DNA from: Haloterrigena salina JCM 13891
Lineage (GTDB): Archaea; Halobacteriota; Halobacteria; Halobacteriales; Natrialbaceae
DNA: 63,478 nucleotides
Assembly (NCBI RefSeq): GCF_000337495.1
Contig: NZ_AOIS01000060.1
Location: 17,606 to 81,083, forward strand
Direction: 5' to 3'
Shown: positions 7,880 through 15,449 of the stretch, piece by piece
How positions within the stretch are numbered: position 1 is the first letter of the stretch
Layout of the letters: each line of letters starts with the position of its first letter
Notes under the pieces: model-generated
Seen by the model: only the letters and a program-made list of their open reading frames with translations
The model's database searches: none
Told to the model about the DNA's origin: nothing
Translations under genes and position numbers: made by a program

Positions 7880-8380
7880 TTATTCTCGGAAGTCGCCGGG
7901 TCGCTGTTCTTCGCCGACATTCTCGTCGAAGAAGTCGACGGGACGACTCCGCGTCTTCCGCAACAGCCGTTCCCGTTCGATCGTCAGCGGGAGGTCGTCC
8001 AGACGGCTCGTGATCTCGTTTACCTCTTCGGTGTTGTTCGCGACCGCCAGCGCCTGAATGTTCTCCCGCGCACTCAGCATCTCGTCGACCTTGACGACCT
8101 GGGGGAGTTCGAGCGCCCGCTCGGCGACCTCCTGGCGGTCGTCGGTCGCGGCCGTACAGGAAAACTGGAGGCGGATCGGGAACCCGGCCTTCTCGTAGTC
8201 GATGATCGGTACGTAGCCCTCGATGATTCCGTCGTCCTCGAGCTGTTCGATCCGGTTGCGGATCGTCGTATCCGTCACCGGCAGCTGTTCGGCCATATCG
8301 ACCGGTGTGGTCGCTCGAGCGTTCTGTTGGAGAAGATGAAGGATTCCGTAATCGATCTCGTCGAGTCCGTCGGCAGCCAT
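7880..8380 (-). CDS. Lrp/AsnC-family transcriptional regulator
   Basis: The 166-residue product begins with an AsnC-type helix-turn-helix (LDEIDYGILHLLQQNARAT to TIRNRIEQLEDDGII). An alpha/beta ligand-sensing half of the Lrp type follows, with GYVPIIDYEKAGFPIRLQFS and LELPQVVKVDEMLSARENIQ. The C-terminal 30 residues are charged and extend past the usual fold. The ATG at 8380 gives the canonical N-terminus. No amino-acid metabolism gene lies next to it, so the target is not evident. It differs clearly from the second Lrp protein at 55024-55437. Confidence 0.9.
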   Translation of the reverse strand: MAADGLDEIDYGILHLLQQNARATTPVDMAEQLPVTDTTIRNRIEQLEDDGIIEGYVPIIDYEKAGFPIRLQFSCTAATDDRQEVAERALELPQVVKVDEMLSARENIQALAVANNTEEVNEITSRLDDLPLTIERERLLRKTRSRPVDFFDENVGEEQRPGDFRE

Positions 8381-8522
8381 ACTCAGGGTATCCGAGCAGT
8401 CGCTAAAGGGTCTTCGGGTCTCGAAGCGGGTAAGCGGGGCGTACGCACGCACCAGAGTGAATCCGCGTGTCGATCGGTGGCGCGTCACAGGTGAAGCCGG
8501 AACCGGAGACGCGTCGCGCCGA

Positions 8523-9590
8523 TTACGCGTCGTCGCGGTCGTCCGTACACTTCGTATCGGTGTCGGCCTTCTCCGTGTCGACCGCCTCGCCCTCGTAGGT
8601 GACGGTCACGGACGTCTTCCGGTCGTCGAGCACGGTCACCCAGAACGAGTCCGACCCCTTGGCGTCGACGTAGCACTTGCCGCCCTGCTCGTCGCCGTTA
8701 ACGGTCCAGCCGAGCTTCACGGCCTCCTTGCCGCGATTGCGGACGCAGAACTTGGCTTCCGTCGTCTTCTCGACGCCGCCGTTACCGCCGTCGCCGGCGC
8801 CGTTCTCGGCGGTCCGCTTTCGCGTCCGGTAACAGACCGCCTCGAGGTCGATCGTGTCCGCCATCGTCGACTCCCGGCACGCCGCCGTGTCGACGCTGAC
8901 CGACTCGATCCGCTTCCCGTCGTAGTAGAGTTCGACCGCCGAATCCATCGAGAGGGCGGCGGCCCGGAACGACTCGACGCCGCCCTTCGGGACCGTGACC
9001 GTCCCGTAGAGCTTGTCGAGGTCGAACTCCGCGTCCTCGAGGTCGACGCCCTTCTCCTCGGCGAGTCTCTCGAGGTCGATCGTCTGCTTGCCCAGATCGA
9101 GCGTCGTGCCGTTGAGTTCGATCCGCTTCCCCTCGAGACGCTCGAGATCGTCGGCGTCGACGTTCATCCCCTGGGATCGGGCGTAGGCCTCGAGCGCGGC
9201 CGTATCGTTCTCGTCGAAGTCGTCCGGATCCAGCTCCTCGAGGGCAGCCATGTCGAGGGCGCCGAGCTCGAGCCCGTCGACATCGACCTTCCAGCTGAGC
9301 GTTGCTTCCGCCGAGCGCTCGTTCCGGACACGGACCGTCGCCTCGCCGCTCTCGTGGCAGACGACCTCGAGGTCGAGGCCGGCTTTCGTCGCCGCCTCGT
9401 CGTCCTGATCGGCGTCGTCTTTTTTGTCGTCGTCGCCGGCTGCCAGTTTCTTCCCGTCGGTCTTTTTCTCGGCCGTCTCGTCGCCGTCGAAGACGCCCGA
9501 AACGCCGACGGCGGTTCCGCTGATGGCCGTCCCCACAGCGCCGATTCCGAGCAGACTCTGTCGCCGTGAAAGTAGATCGTCCTCTGACAT
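8523..9590 (-). CDS. Tat-exported protein with two related cysteine-containing domains
   Basis: The 355-residue product starts with a clear Tat signal (LSRRQSLLGIGAVG plus hydrophobic core). Two beta-rich modules follow a Lys/Asp-rich linker. Module one begins LDLEVVCHESGEATVRVRN, module two IDLEAVCYRTRKRT followed by AKFCVRNRGKEAVKLGW. Each opens with the same D-L-E-x-V-C pattern, then a strand with RVRN or CVRN and a W-x-V segment, so the protein is internally duplicated. A helical stretch (residues about 150-200) separates them. Conserved Cys residues could form disulfides outside the cell. I do not recognise the family. Confidence 0.75.
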   Translation of the reverse strand: MSEDDLLSRRQSLLGIGAVGTAISGTAVGVSGVFDGDETAEKKTDGKKLAAGDDDKKDDADQDDEAATKAGLDLEVVCHESGEATVRVRNERSAEATLSWKVDVDGLELGALDMAALEELDPDDFDENDTAALEAYARSQGMNVDADDLERLEGKRIELNGTTLDLGKQTIDLERLAEEKGVDLEDAEFDLDKLYGTVTVPKGGVESFRAAALSMDSAVELYYDGKRIESVSVDTAACRESTMADTIDLEAVCYRTRKRTAENGAGDGGNGGVEKTTEAKFCVRNRGKEAVKLGWTVNGDEQGGKCYVDAKGSDSFWVTVLDDRKTSVTVTYEGEAVDTEKADTDTKCTDDRDDA

Positions 9591-9986
9591 CGTTGAACTC
9601 CCGCAACCCGATGGTCGCGGCTACCGAACACTCGCAGAGAGTCGACTATTGTTATAGCGCGACTGTAGTGTCGAGCGCGCGACGGCTCTCGACGATCGGT
9701 TTCGACCGCTGAGCGCGCCGTCGATCGAGTTGTATTCGACCGCGCCTCCCGGAAGAAATCGGTTGCTATCGTCCGTAACGTCCTCCTTCAATTTCGAACC
9801 GCTAGTAGGGGAACCGCTCCCCTGCAACATCCCGGACGCGACGACCGGACGCCGCGTTGCCTCTCGGCAGTCCCTACTCGCCGGCGGGCGAGTGGTCCGC
9901 CGCTGTAGCAAGCGGTTTTCGTTCGCCCCGCCGACGCCGTGTGTGCAGGGCGGGCGATTAATGACGGCGCCGTGGACGGGACGTCC
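9591..9986. other. gene-free divergent promoter region
   Basis: This 396-base region lies between the divergent Tat-protein and acetolactate-synthase genes. Near 9650-9660 the minus strand reads GCTATAACAATAG, a plausible TATA box for the Tat-protein gene. The frames that stay open here have the composition of antisense shadows and no recognisable domain. I see no RNA gene or repeat. Confidence 0.4.
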
Positions 9987-11567
9987 ATGGCGACCACAGC
10001 CGAGTTGCTCGTCGACTGTCTCGAGGCGGAAGGCGTCGAGCGCGTCTTCGGCGTGCCGGGCGAAGAGATCGAGGATCTGCTGTTCGCGCTGCGCGAGTCG
10101 TCGATCCGCTTTCACCCGACGCGCCACGAACAGGGGGCGGCGTTCATGGCCGACGTCCACGGGCGGCTGACCGGCGAGGCCGGCGTCTGCCTGTCGACGC
10201 TCGGCCCCGGCGCGACGAACCTCATGACCGGCGTCGCCGACGCCCAACTGGACAAGAGCCCGGTCGTCGCCATCACCGGCCAGGGGGGCCGCGAACGACT
10301 GCACAAGGAGAGCCACCAGGCGCTAGACGTCGTCGACGTCTTCGAGCCGATCGTCGCCTGGAACACCAGGATCGGCGAGTCCGAAATCGCGCCCGAGTCG
10401 GTCCGCAAGGCGTTCAAACTCGCCGAGTACGAGAAGCCCGGCGCGACCCACCTCGAGTTCCCCGAGGACGTTGCCGCCGAGGAGATCGATGCGACGCCGA
10501 TCGAGACGCGCGACCCCGTGCGCCGACCGGACCCGGACGACGAGTCGGCCGAGCGCGCGGCGCGGCTGCTCGAGGAGGCCGAGCGCCCGATCCTGCTGGC
10601 GGGCAACGGCGCCGTGCGGACGCGCGCGTCCCAGACCATTCGGTCGCTGGTCGACCGCATCGGGATTCCCGTCGTCGAAACTTACATGGGAAAGGGGGCG
10701 ATCTCGGACCGCGAGGCGGCCTCGCTGATGACGCTGGATTCGGGGCCGGACGAGGAGGCCGCGCGGGCGATCGACCGCGCCGACTGCGTGATCGCGGTCG
10801 GCTACGACATCGCCGAGCACGATCCGGCGGGCTGGAACCCCGACCTCGAGAAGACCATCGTCCACGTCGACTACGAACCCGCGGAGGTCTACCGCCACTA
10901 CAACCCCGACGTGGAGATCGTCGCCGACGTCGGCGCCGCGCTGGCGGCCATCGACGAGCGCCTGCCCGACGCGGCCTGTTCGCTGTGGTGTGACGACCTC
11001 CACGAGCAGTTGCTCGAGTCGGTGACCGAGCCGCCGGCCGCCGGCGATCCGATCACCGTCCGGAACTGCCTGCCGCTGTTGCGCGAGGCCATGGCCGATT
11101 CGGACGTGCTCGTCTCCGACGTCGGCAGCCACAAGATGGCGATCGCCCAGTCGTTCCCGACCTACGAGCCCAACACCTGCGTGATCTCGAACGGCCTGGC
11201 CAGCATGGGGATCGCCGTCCCCGGCGCTCTGGCGGCCGATCTGACGACGGATGCGAACGTGGTGGCCGGGACCGGCGACGGCGGGTTCATGATGAATGCG
11301 GCGGAACTCGAGACCGCCTCGAGACTGGACTGTGGCTTCACGACGGTCGTGTTCAACGACGACGACTACGGTCTGATCTCGGAGAAGCAGGAGGGCCACC
11401 GGGGCGAGCACACCGGGACCGAACTGTCGAATCCGGATCTGGTGGCGTTCGCGGAGAGCTTCGGCATCGAAGCGTATCGGCCGGAGGGATGGGACGAGGT
11501 GGAGGCGGTGTTTAGCGACGCTGTGCCGTCGGACGAGTTGGCGTTGATCGAGATCGGACTCGAGTGA
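9987..11567 (+). CDS. acetolactate synthase-like thiamine-diphosphate enzyme
   Basis: The 526-residue protein has the full three-domain layout of the acetohydroxyacid synthase/pyruvate oxidase family. The catalytic Glu is E48 in TRHEQGAAF, LGPGATNL follows at about 72-79, and the ThDP motif runs from GDG at 430-432 to ND at 457-458 (the classical form ends NN). Similarity around KESHQALDVVDVFEPI and VVETYMGKGAI points to the catabolic AlsS-like branch, which joins two pyruvates to acetolactate without a regulatory subunit. No ilvN gene lies next to it, which agrees. The ATG at 9987 is chosen because homologues start with this TTAELLVDCLEAEGV segment. Substrate choice is not proven. Confidence 0.85.
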   Translation: MATTAELLVDCLEAEGVERVFGVPGEEIEDLLFALRESSIRFHPTRHEQGAAFMADVHGRLTGEAGVCLSTLGPGATNLMTGVADAQLDKSPVVAITGQGGRERLHKESHQALDVVDVFEPIVAWNTRIGESEIAPESVRKAFKLAEYEKPGATHLEFPEDVAAEEIDATPIETRDPVRRPDPDDESAERAARLLEEAERPILLAGNGAVRTRASQTIRSLVDRIGIPVVETYMGKGAISDREAASLMTLDSGPDEEAARAIDRADCVIAVGYDIAEHDPAGWNPDLEKTIVHVDYEPAEVYRHYNPDVEIVADVGAALAAIDERLPDAACSLWCDDLHEQLLESVTEPPAAGDPITVRNCLPLLREAMADSDVLVSDVGSHKMAIAQSFPTYEPNTCVISNGLASMGIAVPGALAADLTTDANVVAGTGDGGFMMNAAELETASRLDCGFTTVVFNDDDYGLISEKQEGHRGEHTGTELSNPDLVAFAESFGIEAYRPEGWDEVEAVFSDAVPSDELALIEIGLE

Positions 11568-11703
11568 GGGGAGTGGCACACCGTTACCGACCGCCGGCGA
11601 ACGAGTGAAGTTTTGATTGTTCAAGATATGATTAAACTATCTTCAACAAGAAATAAAACTGATCGAAGTTACTATTATTTAGTGAGTAAATATTTGGAGT
11701 GTA

Positions 11704-13029
11704 ATGTCCGACGAGACTAGTTCAACTACGTTGAACAGGCGAAACGTTCTAAAAACGGCCGGTGCGATCGGCGCGGCCGGGCTCGGGCTCTCGTTCGGTA
11801 CCGGTTCCGTCGCCGCCGTCGAACCCGGCGACGCGAGCGAGTGGACGGCGGAACACGCGTCGAATATCGAACGCACGGACGCGACCACCGCACCGGTGAT
11901 CGACGACGGACCGGAGCCGATTTCGGACGACTACTGGATCTGGGACACGTGGCCGCTCCGACATCGCGACGGTTCGATCGCGAAGATCGACGGCTGGCAG
12001 ATCGTCTTCTCGCTCACGGCGTCGAAAGACCTCGTGCCCGGCGATCGCCACAACGAGGCGACCATCCGCTATTTCTACTCCCGGAACGGCCACAGTTGGC
12101 GGGAAGGGGGTACGGCCTTCGAGAACCCGCTCGGCCACCACCAGTGGGCCGGCTCCGCGATGTACGACGAGAGCGAGGACCAGATCTACCACTTCTATAC
12201 GGCTACCAGCCCGGAACCGGAGTTCCGACAGCGACTCGCACTCGCCAAGGGGGCCTCGTTCGAAACGGGGCCGCGCGGGGTCGAACTGACCGGTACGCAA
12301 GCGCACACCATCATCGGTGCGGCCGACGGCGAGCTGTACCAGACGCTGGAACAATCCCGGGAGCAAGGCATCGTCTACGCGTTCCGCGACCCGTGGTATT
12401 TCCAGCACCCCGAGACCGGCGAAGACCTGCTCGTCTTCGAAGGGAACACGCCGACGGGAAGCGACAGCCCGTCTGATCCACGAAGCTACAACGGGAACGT
12501 CGGCGTGATGCGAGCGACGAACGACTCGCTCACCGAGTGGGAACTCCTCCCGCCGAACCTCGAGGCGATCGAGGTCAATCAGCAACTGGAGCGACCGCAC
12601 TACGTGTTCAACGACGGGAAGTGGTACCTGTTCGTCCTCAGCCACGAGTTCACGTTCGCGCCCGGCCTCCAGGGCCCCGACGCGCTGTACGGGTTCGTGA
12701 GCGATTCGCTCTACGGTGACTACGAACCGCTCAACGGCAGCGGTCTCGTCGTCGCGAACCCCGAGTCGGCGCCCTTCCAAGCGTACTCGTGGCTGGCGAT
12801 GCCCCACGGGAACGACGTGCTGGTCGAAAGCTTCGAAAACTTCCGCGGGCTCGACGACACGTCGCGGGGCGAGATCAGCCTCGACGAGGTCGGCCACCTC
12901 CCCCCGGAGGAACAGAAGGACCTGTTCGGCGGCACGCTCGCGCCGAGCCTGAAGGTGCAACTCCAGGGTAACGAGACGCGCGTCGTGAACGAACTCAAGG
13001 ACGGTCACTTCATCCCCTCGGGGAACTAA
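11704..13029 (+). CDS. GH68 levansucrase/inulosucrase-type fructosyltransferase, Tat-exported
   Basis: The 441-residue enzyme starts with a Tat signal (LNRRNVLKTAG, hydrophobic core, GSVAAVE) and is therefore exported folded. The GH68 catalytic triad is visible: nucleophile D81 in WIWDTWPL, transition-state stabiliser D229 in AFRDPWYF, and acid/base E296 in QLERPHYVF. HQWAGSA and YLFVLSHE are further GH68 signatures. The family transfers fructose from sucrose to make levan- or inulin-type polymer, or hydrolyses sucrose. The length is normal for an archaeal member. The 100 bases before the ATG are strikingly AT-rich, with ATTATTTAG and AAATATTT elements, which suggests a strong promoter or acquired DNA. 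Confidence 0.93.
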   Translation: MSDETSSTTLNRRNVLKTAGAIGAAGLGLSFGTGSVAAVEPGDASEWTAEHASNIERTDATTAPVIDDGPEPISDDYWIWDTWPLRHRDGSIAKIDGWQIVFSLTASKDLVPGDRHNEATIRYFYSRNGHSWREGGTAFENPLGHHQWAGSAMYDESEDQIYHFYTATSPEPEFRQRLALAKGASFETGPRGVELTGTQAHTIIGAADGELYQTLEQSREQGIVYAFRDPWYFQHPETGEDLLVFEGNTPTGSDSPSDPRSYNGNVGVMRATNDSLTEWELLPPNLEAIEVNQQLERPHYVFNDGKWYLFVLSHEFTFAPGLQGPDALYGFVSDSLYGDYEPLNGSGLVVANPESAPFQAYSWLAMPHGNDVLVESFENFRGLDDTSRGEISLDEVGHLPPEEQKDLFGGTLAPSLKVQLQGNETRVVNELKDGHFIPSGN

Positions 13030-13196
13030 CGACCCAGGGACCCCCGATCGTCGCCGAGTCGGCGATGCCGCCCTCGCGTTGCAGAATTGAATCGCGTGTT
13101 GAAAGGCAGCCACCGCTTCGGTCACGGGGTTCGTTATTCGCCGTCTCGGTACACTACTGCGCCACGCTTCGCTCCTCGTGTTGTGATGCGGGAAAA

Positions 13197-13218
13197 GTGG
13201 GCCGGCGCAGATTCGAAC
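13197..13218 (-). repeat. copy 1 of the tRNA-Pro 3' end (att-like)
   Basis: These 22 bases are identical to the T-loop-to-acceptor 3' end of tRNA-Pro at 13464-13485. Upstream on the plus strand the similarity continues (TGATGCGGGAAAAG against TGAAATGCGGGAGAAG). The 5' half of the tRNA is absent. Fragments of this kind are left when integrases of the tyrosine recombinase type insert an element at a tRNA 3' end. Confidence 0.7.
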
Positions 13219-13328
13219 AGCGCAAACCTCGCTTCGCTCGGTTTGCTGGCTCGAATCGTTGCGGCTGCGTTTCTGCCCGCTCACGAACACGACTCGCTTC
13301 GCACGTCGGTTAGAATTCGCGGGCAGAT

Positions 13329-13350
13329 GTGGGCCGGCGCAGATTCGAAC
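13329..13350 (-). repeat. copy 2 of the tRNA-Pro 3' end (att-like)
   Basis: This is a second 22-base exact copy of the tRNA-Pro 3' end, in the same orientation as the intact gene and the first copy. The next bases (CACGG on the plus strand) cannot restore the T-stem, so it is not a functional tRNA. The spacing between the copies is 132 and 135 bases. Confidence 0.7.
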
Positions 13351-13463
13351 CACGGTCGGAGCGACGCTCCTCCCTGATTCGAATCTACGCGCCGTCATCG
13401 ACTCCTACACTCGGTTACCTCGAGTCGCGTACGCGTCGCTTGAGGTTGTGAAATGCGGGAGAA

Positions 13464-13485
13464 GTGGGCCGGCGCAGATTCGAAC
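13464..13485 (-). repeat. copy 3: 3' end of the intact tRNA-Pro (putative attB core)
   Basis: This is the resident copy of the 22-base repeat, forming the T-loop, 3' T-stem, acceptor strand and discriminator A of tRNA-Pro, plus one flanking base. With the copies at 13197 and 13329 it forms three direct repeats on the 3' side of the tRNA. Confidence 0.7.
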
Positions 13486-13537
13486 TGCGGTTACGGCCAC
13501 CCGAAGGCCGAAGGATACCAAGCTACCCCACCGGCCC
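13465..13537 (-). tRNA. tRNA-Pro (anticodon CGG)
   Basis: The minus strand folds as a complete cloverleaf of 73 nt. The acceptor is GGGCCGG paired with CCGGCCC plus discriminator A. The D arm contains AGCTTGGTA. The anticodon stem CGGCC/GGCCG encloses the loop TTCGGGT with anticodon CGG, a 4-nt variable region follows, and the T stem CGCAG/CTGCG has loop TTCGAAT. It reads the proline codon CCG. CCA is not encoded. Its 3' end is duplicated twice on the left. Confidence 0.96.
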
Positions 13538-13627
13538 GCATTTGTGAGTGAGAGTCCCCGATTGTTTAACGCTTCCGAAAGTGTCTATCGCTTCGCTCGG
13601 TAGCGATTCGCACACTCGAGTCCCGAG

Positions 13628-14227
13628 CTAAAACCGCTCGTAGCCCTCGGTGTCCAGATAGTGGTGCGCGACGGTGATCGCCTGATCGGCGTGTAACAGC
13701 TCCGGACCCAGCCGCAGGCGCCGATCGACGACGTCCTCGAGCACCTGCTCTTCCTCATCAGTAAAGTCCCGATGGTCGGACAATACGAACACGGGGTCCT
13801 CGAGGCCGTCGACGCCGACGTCGACGACGGCGTCACCGTCCTCGTGTAGCTGCACCACGGTCCCGTCGGCGAGTTCCTCGAGCGTTTCCTCGAACCCGCG
13901 CCGGTACACTTCGATGCCGGGACTGGGCTCGGCTGGAAGCGCACCGATGGCCTCGTCGCGGTGCTCGAGGGCGGTCCGCACCAGCGCCGCGGTGCTTCGC
14001 TCGTCGGGGTTGAGCCGGCGGAGTTCGCTCCCGTCGAAGGTGATCGTGAGCTCGTCCTGGACGACGAGGTGCGTCCGGACGTCCTCGCGGATCCCGTGGG
14101 AGGTGACGAACGAGGCGGTGATCGATCGACAGAGCGCGTCGAGGCGGCCGGCCCCGCCCGCGAGGTCGTCCAGCGAGAAGTCGGAGTCGGTCGGGACGTC
14201 GTGGCCGATGCAGACGAACTGGCGCAT
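13628..14227 (-). CDS. trmY: tRNA pseudouridine(54) N1-methyltransferase TrmY
   Basis: The 199-residue product is a SPOUT-class methyltransferase. It starts MRQFVCIGHDVPTDSDFSL and ends with LGPELLHADQAITVAHHYLD, which belongs to the knotted SAM-binding region; LSDHRDFTDEEE lies just before. TrmY methylates pseudouridine 54 in the T-loop of archaeal tRNAs to give N1-methylpseudouridine. The pseudouridine at position 54 is made by Pus10, encoded 2.5 kb away at 16738-18111, so both steps of one modification are encoded in the window. The length fits the family. Confidence 0.93.
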   Translation of the reverse strand: MRQFVCIGHDVPTDSDFSLDDLAGGAGRLDALCRSITASFVTSHGIREDVRTHLVVQDELTITFDGSELRRLNPDERSTAALVRTALEHRDEAIGALPAEPSPGIEVYRRGFEETLEELADGTVVQLHEDGDAVVDVGVDGLEDPVFVLSDHRDFTDEEEQVLEDVVDRRLRLGPELLHADQAITVAHHYLDTEGYERF

Positions 14228-14436
14228 ACCGGTACGCGGCGGGCCGCGGGGATAGCCGCCACGGTTCGCCGCGACCGGTCGCCGTCGACCGCTCGTCTCG
14301 GATCGAGAGCACAGCCGTCGCAGCTGTAGCCTCCGAATACCGTCGATCCACGCCGCCGTCGTGCGGTGTCACTCCCGTCGTACACTGCATAGGCATGGCC
14401 AACCGTTTCCCTCCTCTCGGGAGAGCTATGGTACAT

Positions 14437-14622
14437 ATGGCGAAATCACAGTCGTCAGCGACCGACGGCGAAGATCCGCAGTTGATCGCGATCCTCGAAG
14501 GCAGACCGTGTCCGTACTGCTCGGACGGCGAACTCGAGCGCGGACGCTACAAGGACAAACAGGCGGCGGTCTGCGACAGCTGCGACACGCCCCACGCCCA
14601 GCTGTGGCAGCCGGGCGAGTAA
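14437..14622 (+). CDS. HVO_A0556-type small zinc finger protein
   Basis: The product has about 61 residues from the ATG at 14437; an in-frame ATG at 14428 would add three. It has two CPYC/CDSC-type cysteine pairs, C-P-Y-C-S-D-G-E-L and V-C-D-S-C-D-T-P, separated by about 20 residues, forming one zinc ribbon. The context ILEGRPCPYC and the terminal HAQLWQPGE match the haloarchaeal family named after HVO_A0556. Its role is unknown; zinc ribbons of this size usually bind nucleic acid or protein. It is transcribed on its own, divergent from trmY. Confidence 0.8.
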   Translation: MAKSQSSATDGEDPQLIAILEGRPCPYCSDGELERGRYKDKQAAVCDSCDTPHAQLWQPGE

Positions 14623-14772
14623 GCGATCAACGCGTCCGCGAGAACCTGCGAGCGATCCGGATACCTGCACTATTTTTGCCGAGTCACGCGACGCACGGAC
14701 GGTCGAATCGACCGCGCGAATGCATCGAACAGCCGGTATCGAAGTCGTCCCGACGGACGTCACTTCGGCCCG

Positions 14773-14961
14773 TCACCGCGATCGCGATCCGGAGTAATCG
14801 TGGCCGATGATCAGCGCGAGGGCGTGGATCGCGAGGAGGCCGACGACCAGCGAGAGGGAGCCGGCGGAGTCGACGCCGGAGAGAAAGACCGGCAGGTAGG
14901 CGACCGGCAGCAGGGTGCCGATCCAGAACCCGGCGGCGGTGACGGAGTTTCCGAGGTGCAT
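14773..14961 (-). CDS. small two-helix membrane protein
   Basis: The 62-residue product has two hydrophobic segments, roughly residues 8-28 (AAGFWIGTLLPVAYLPVF) and 33-53 (LSLVVGLLAIHALALIIG), and a basic C-terminus. It looks like a short integral membrane protein with both ends on the inside. The ATG at 14961 lies just after the stop of the DUF7511-type gene, so the two are probably cotranscribed. No family is recognised. Confidence 0.6.
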   Translation of the reverse strand: MHLGNSVTAAGFWIGTLLPVAYLPVFLSGVDSAGSLSLVVGLLAIHALALIIGHDYSGSRSR

Positions 14962-14970
14962 CGTCGGGAC

Positions 14971-15162
14971 CTAGCGCATCGATTCGAGCGAGACGAACCC
15001 GTCGTCGTAGGCGACGATCCAGGCGGCGTCCAGTTTCTCGTCGCTCGCCTCCCGCGGGAAGATCGCACACTCGTCGGGAGCGTCGTCGTTCTCGATCGTG
15101 ACGTGATCGAGGTCGGTCAGCGGTGCGTCGGTCGGACGGGCGGTGTCAGCGTCGGGAGTCAT
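14971..15162 (-). CDS. second small DUF7511-type protein
   Basis: The 63-residue protein starts at the ATG at 15162; a longer frame is possible but starts in a region of poor composition. It has the ENDDAPDECAIFPREAS motif, an A-A-W segment and the SLESMR end that I associate with haloarchaeal DUF7511. It is a shorter relative of the protein at 2986-3225. On the minus strand a TATA-like GATAACAATAGG lies upstream. It precedes a small membrane protein gene by 9 bases. The function is unknown. Confidence 0.7.
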   Translation of the reverse strand: MTPDADTARPTDAPLTDLDHVTIENDDAPDECAIFPREASDEKLDAAWIVAYDDGFVSLESMR

Positions 15163-15449
15163 ACGTGACAGGCGATGGGTGATCGCGCTACCGATAGCTA
15201 CCGGAGTCTCACCTATTGTTATCGACCTGCTAAACCCCACTGCCTGTTGATTACGGCCGATTGACTCCCAATTCAACCCAGTCGTTCACGAATTTGGGAC
15301 AGAAACGAAATCTGACTTGTACGGGGCGTCTACACCGGGTTATCGTCTCGACACCGTCGATTACGCTCGGCTAGGCGGTCGTTTCAAACAGTTTTGATCG
15401 GTTCATCGTCCCGACGGAACCGGTCGCTGGCGCCCGGCTCTCGCTCGCC

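Noticed and set aside
13087..13377. Short plus-strand frame containing the repeated peptide WAGADSN
   Set aside because: The repeated peptide is the translation of the tRNA 3'-end copies. Such frames are a known artefact near haloarchaeal tRNA genes.
11749..13398. Long minus-strand open frame of 549 codons opposite the levansucrase gene
   Set aside because: It mirrors the GH68 gene in the GC-rich antisense frame, is full of Arg/Val/Glu shadow composition and has no domain. The plus strand has the complete catalytic triad.
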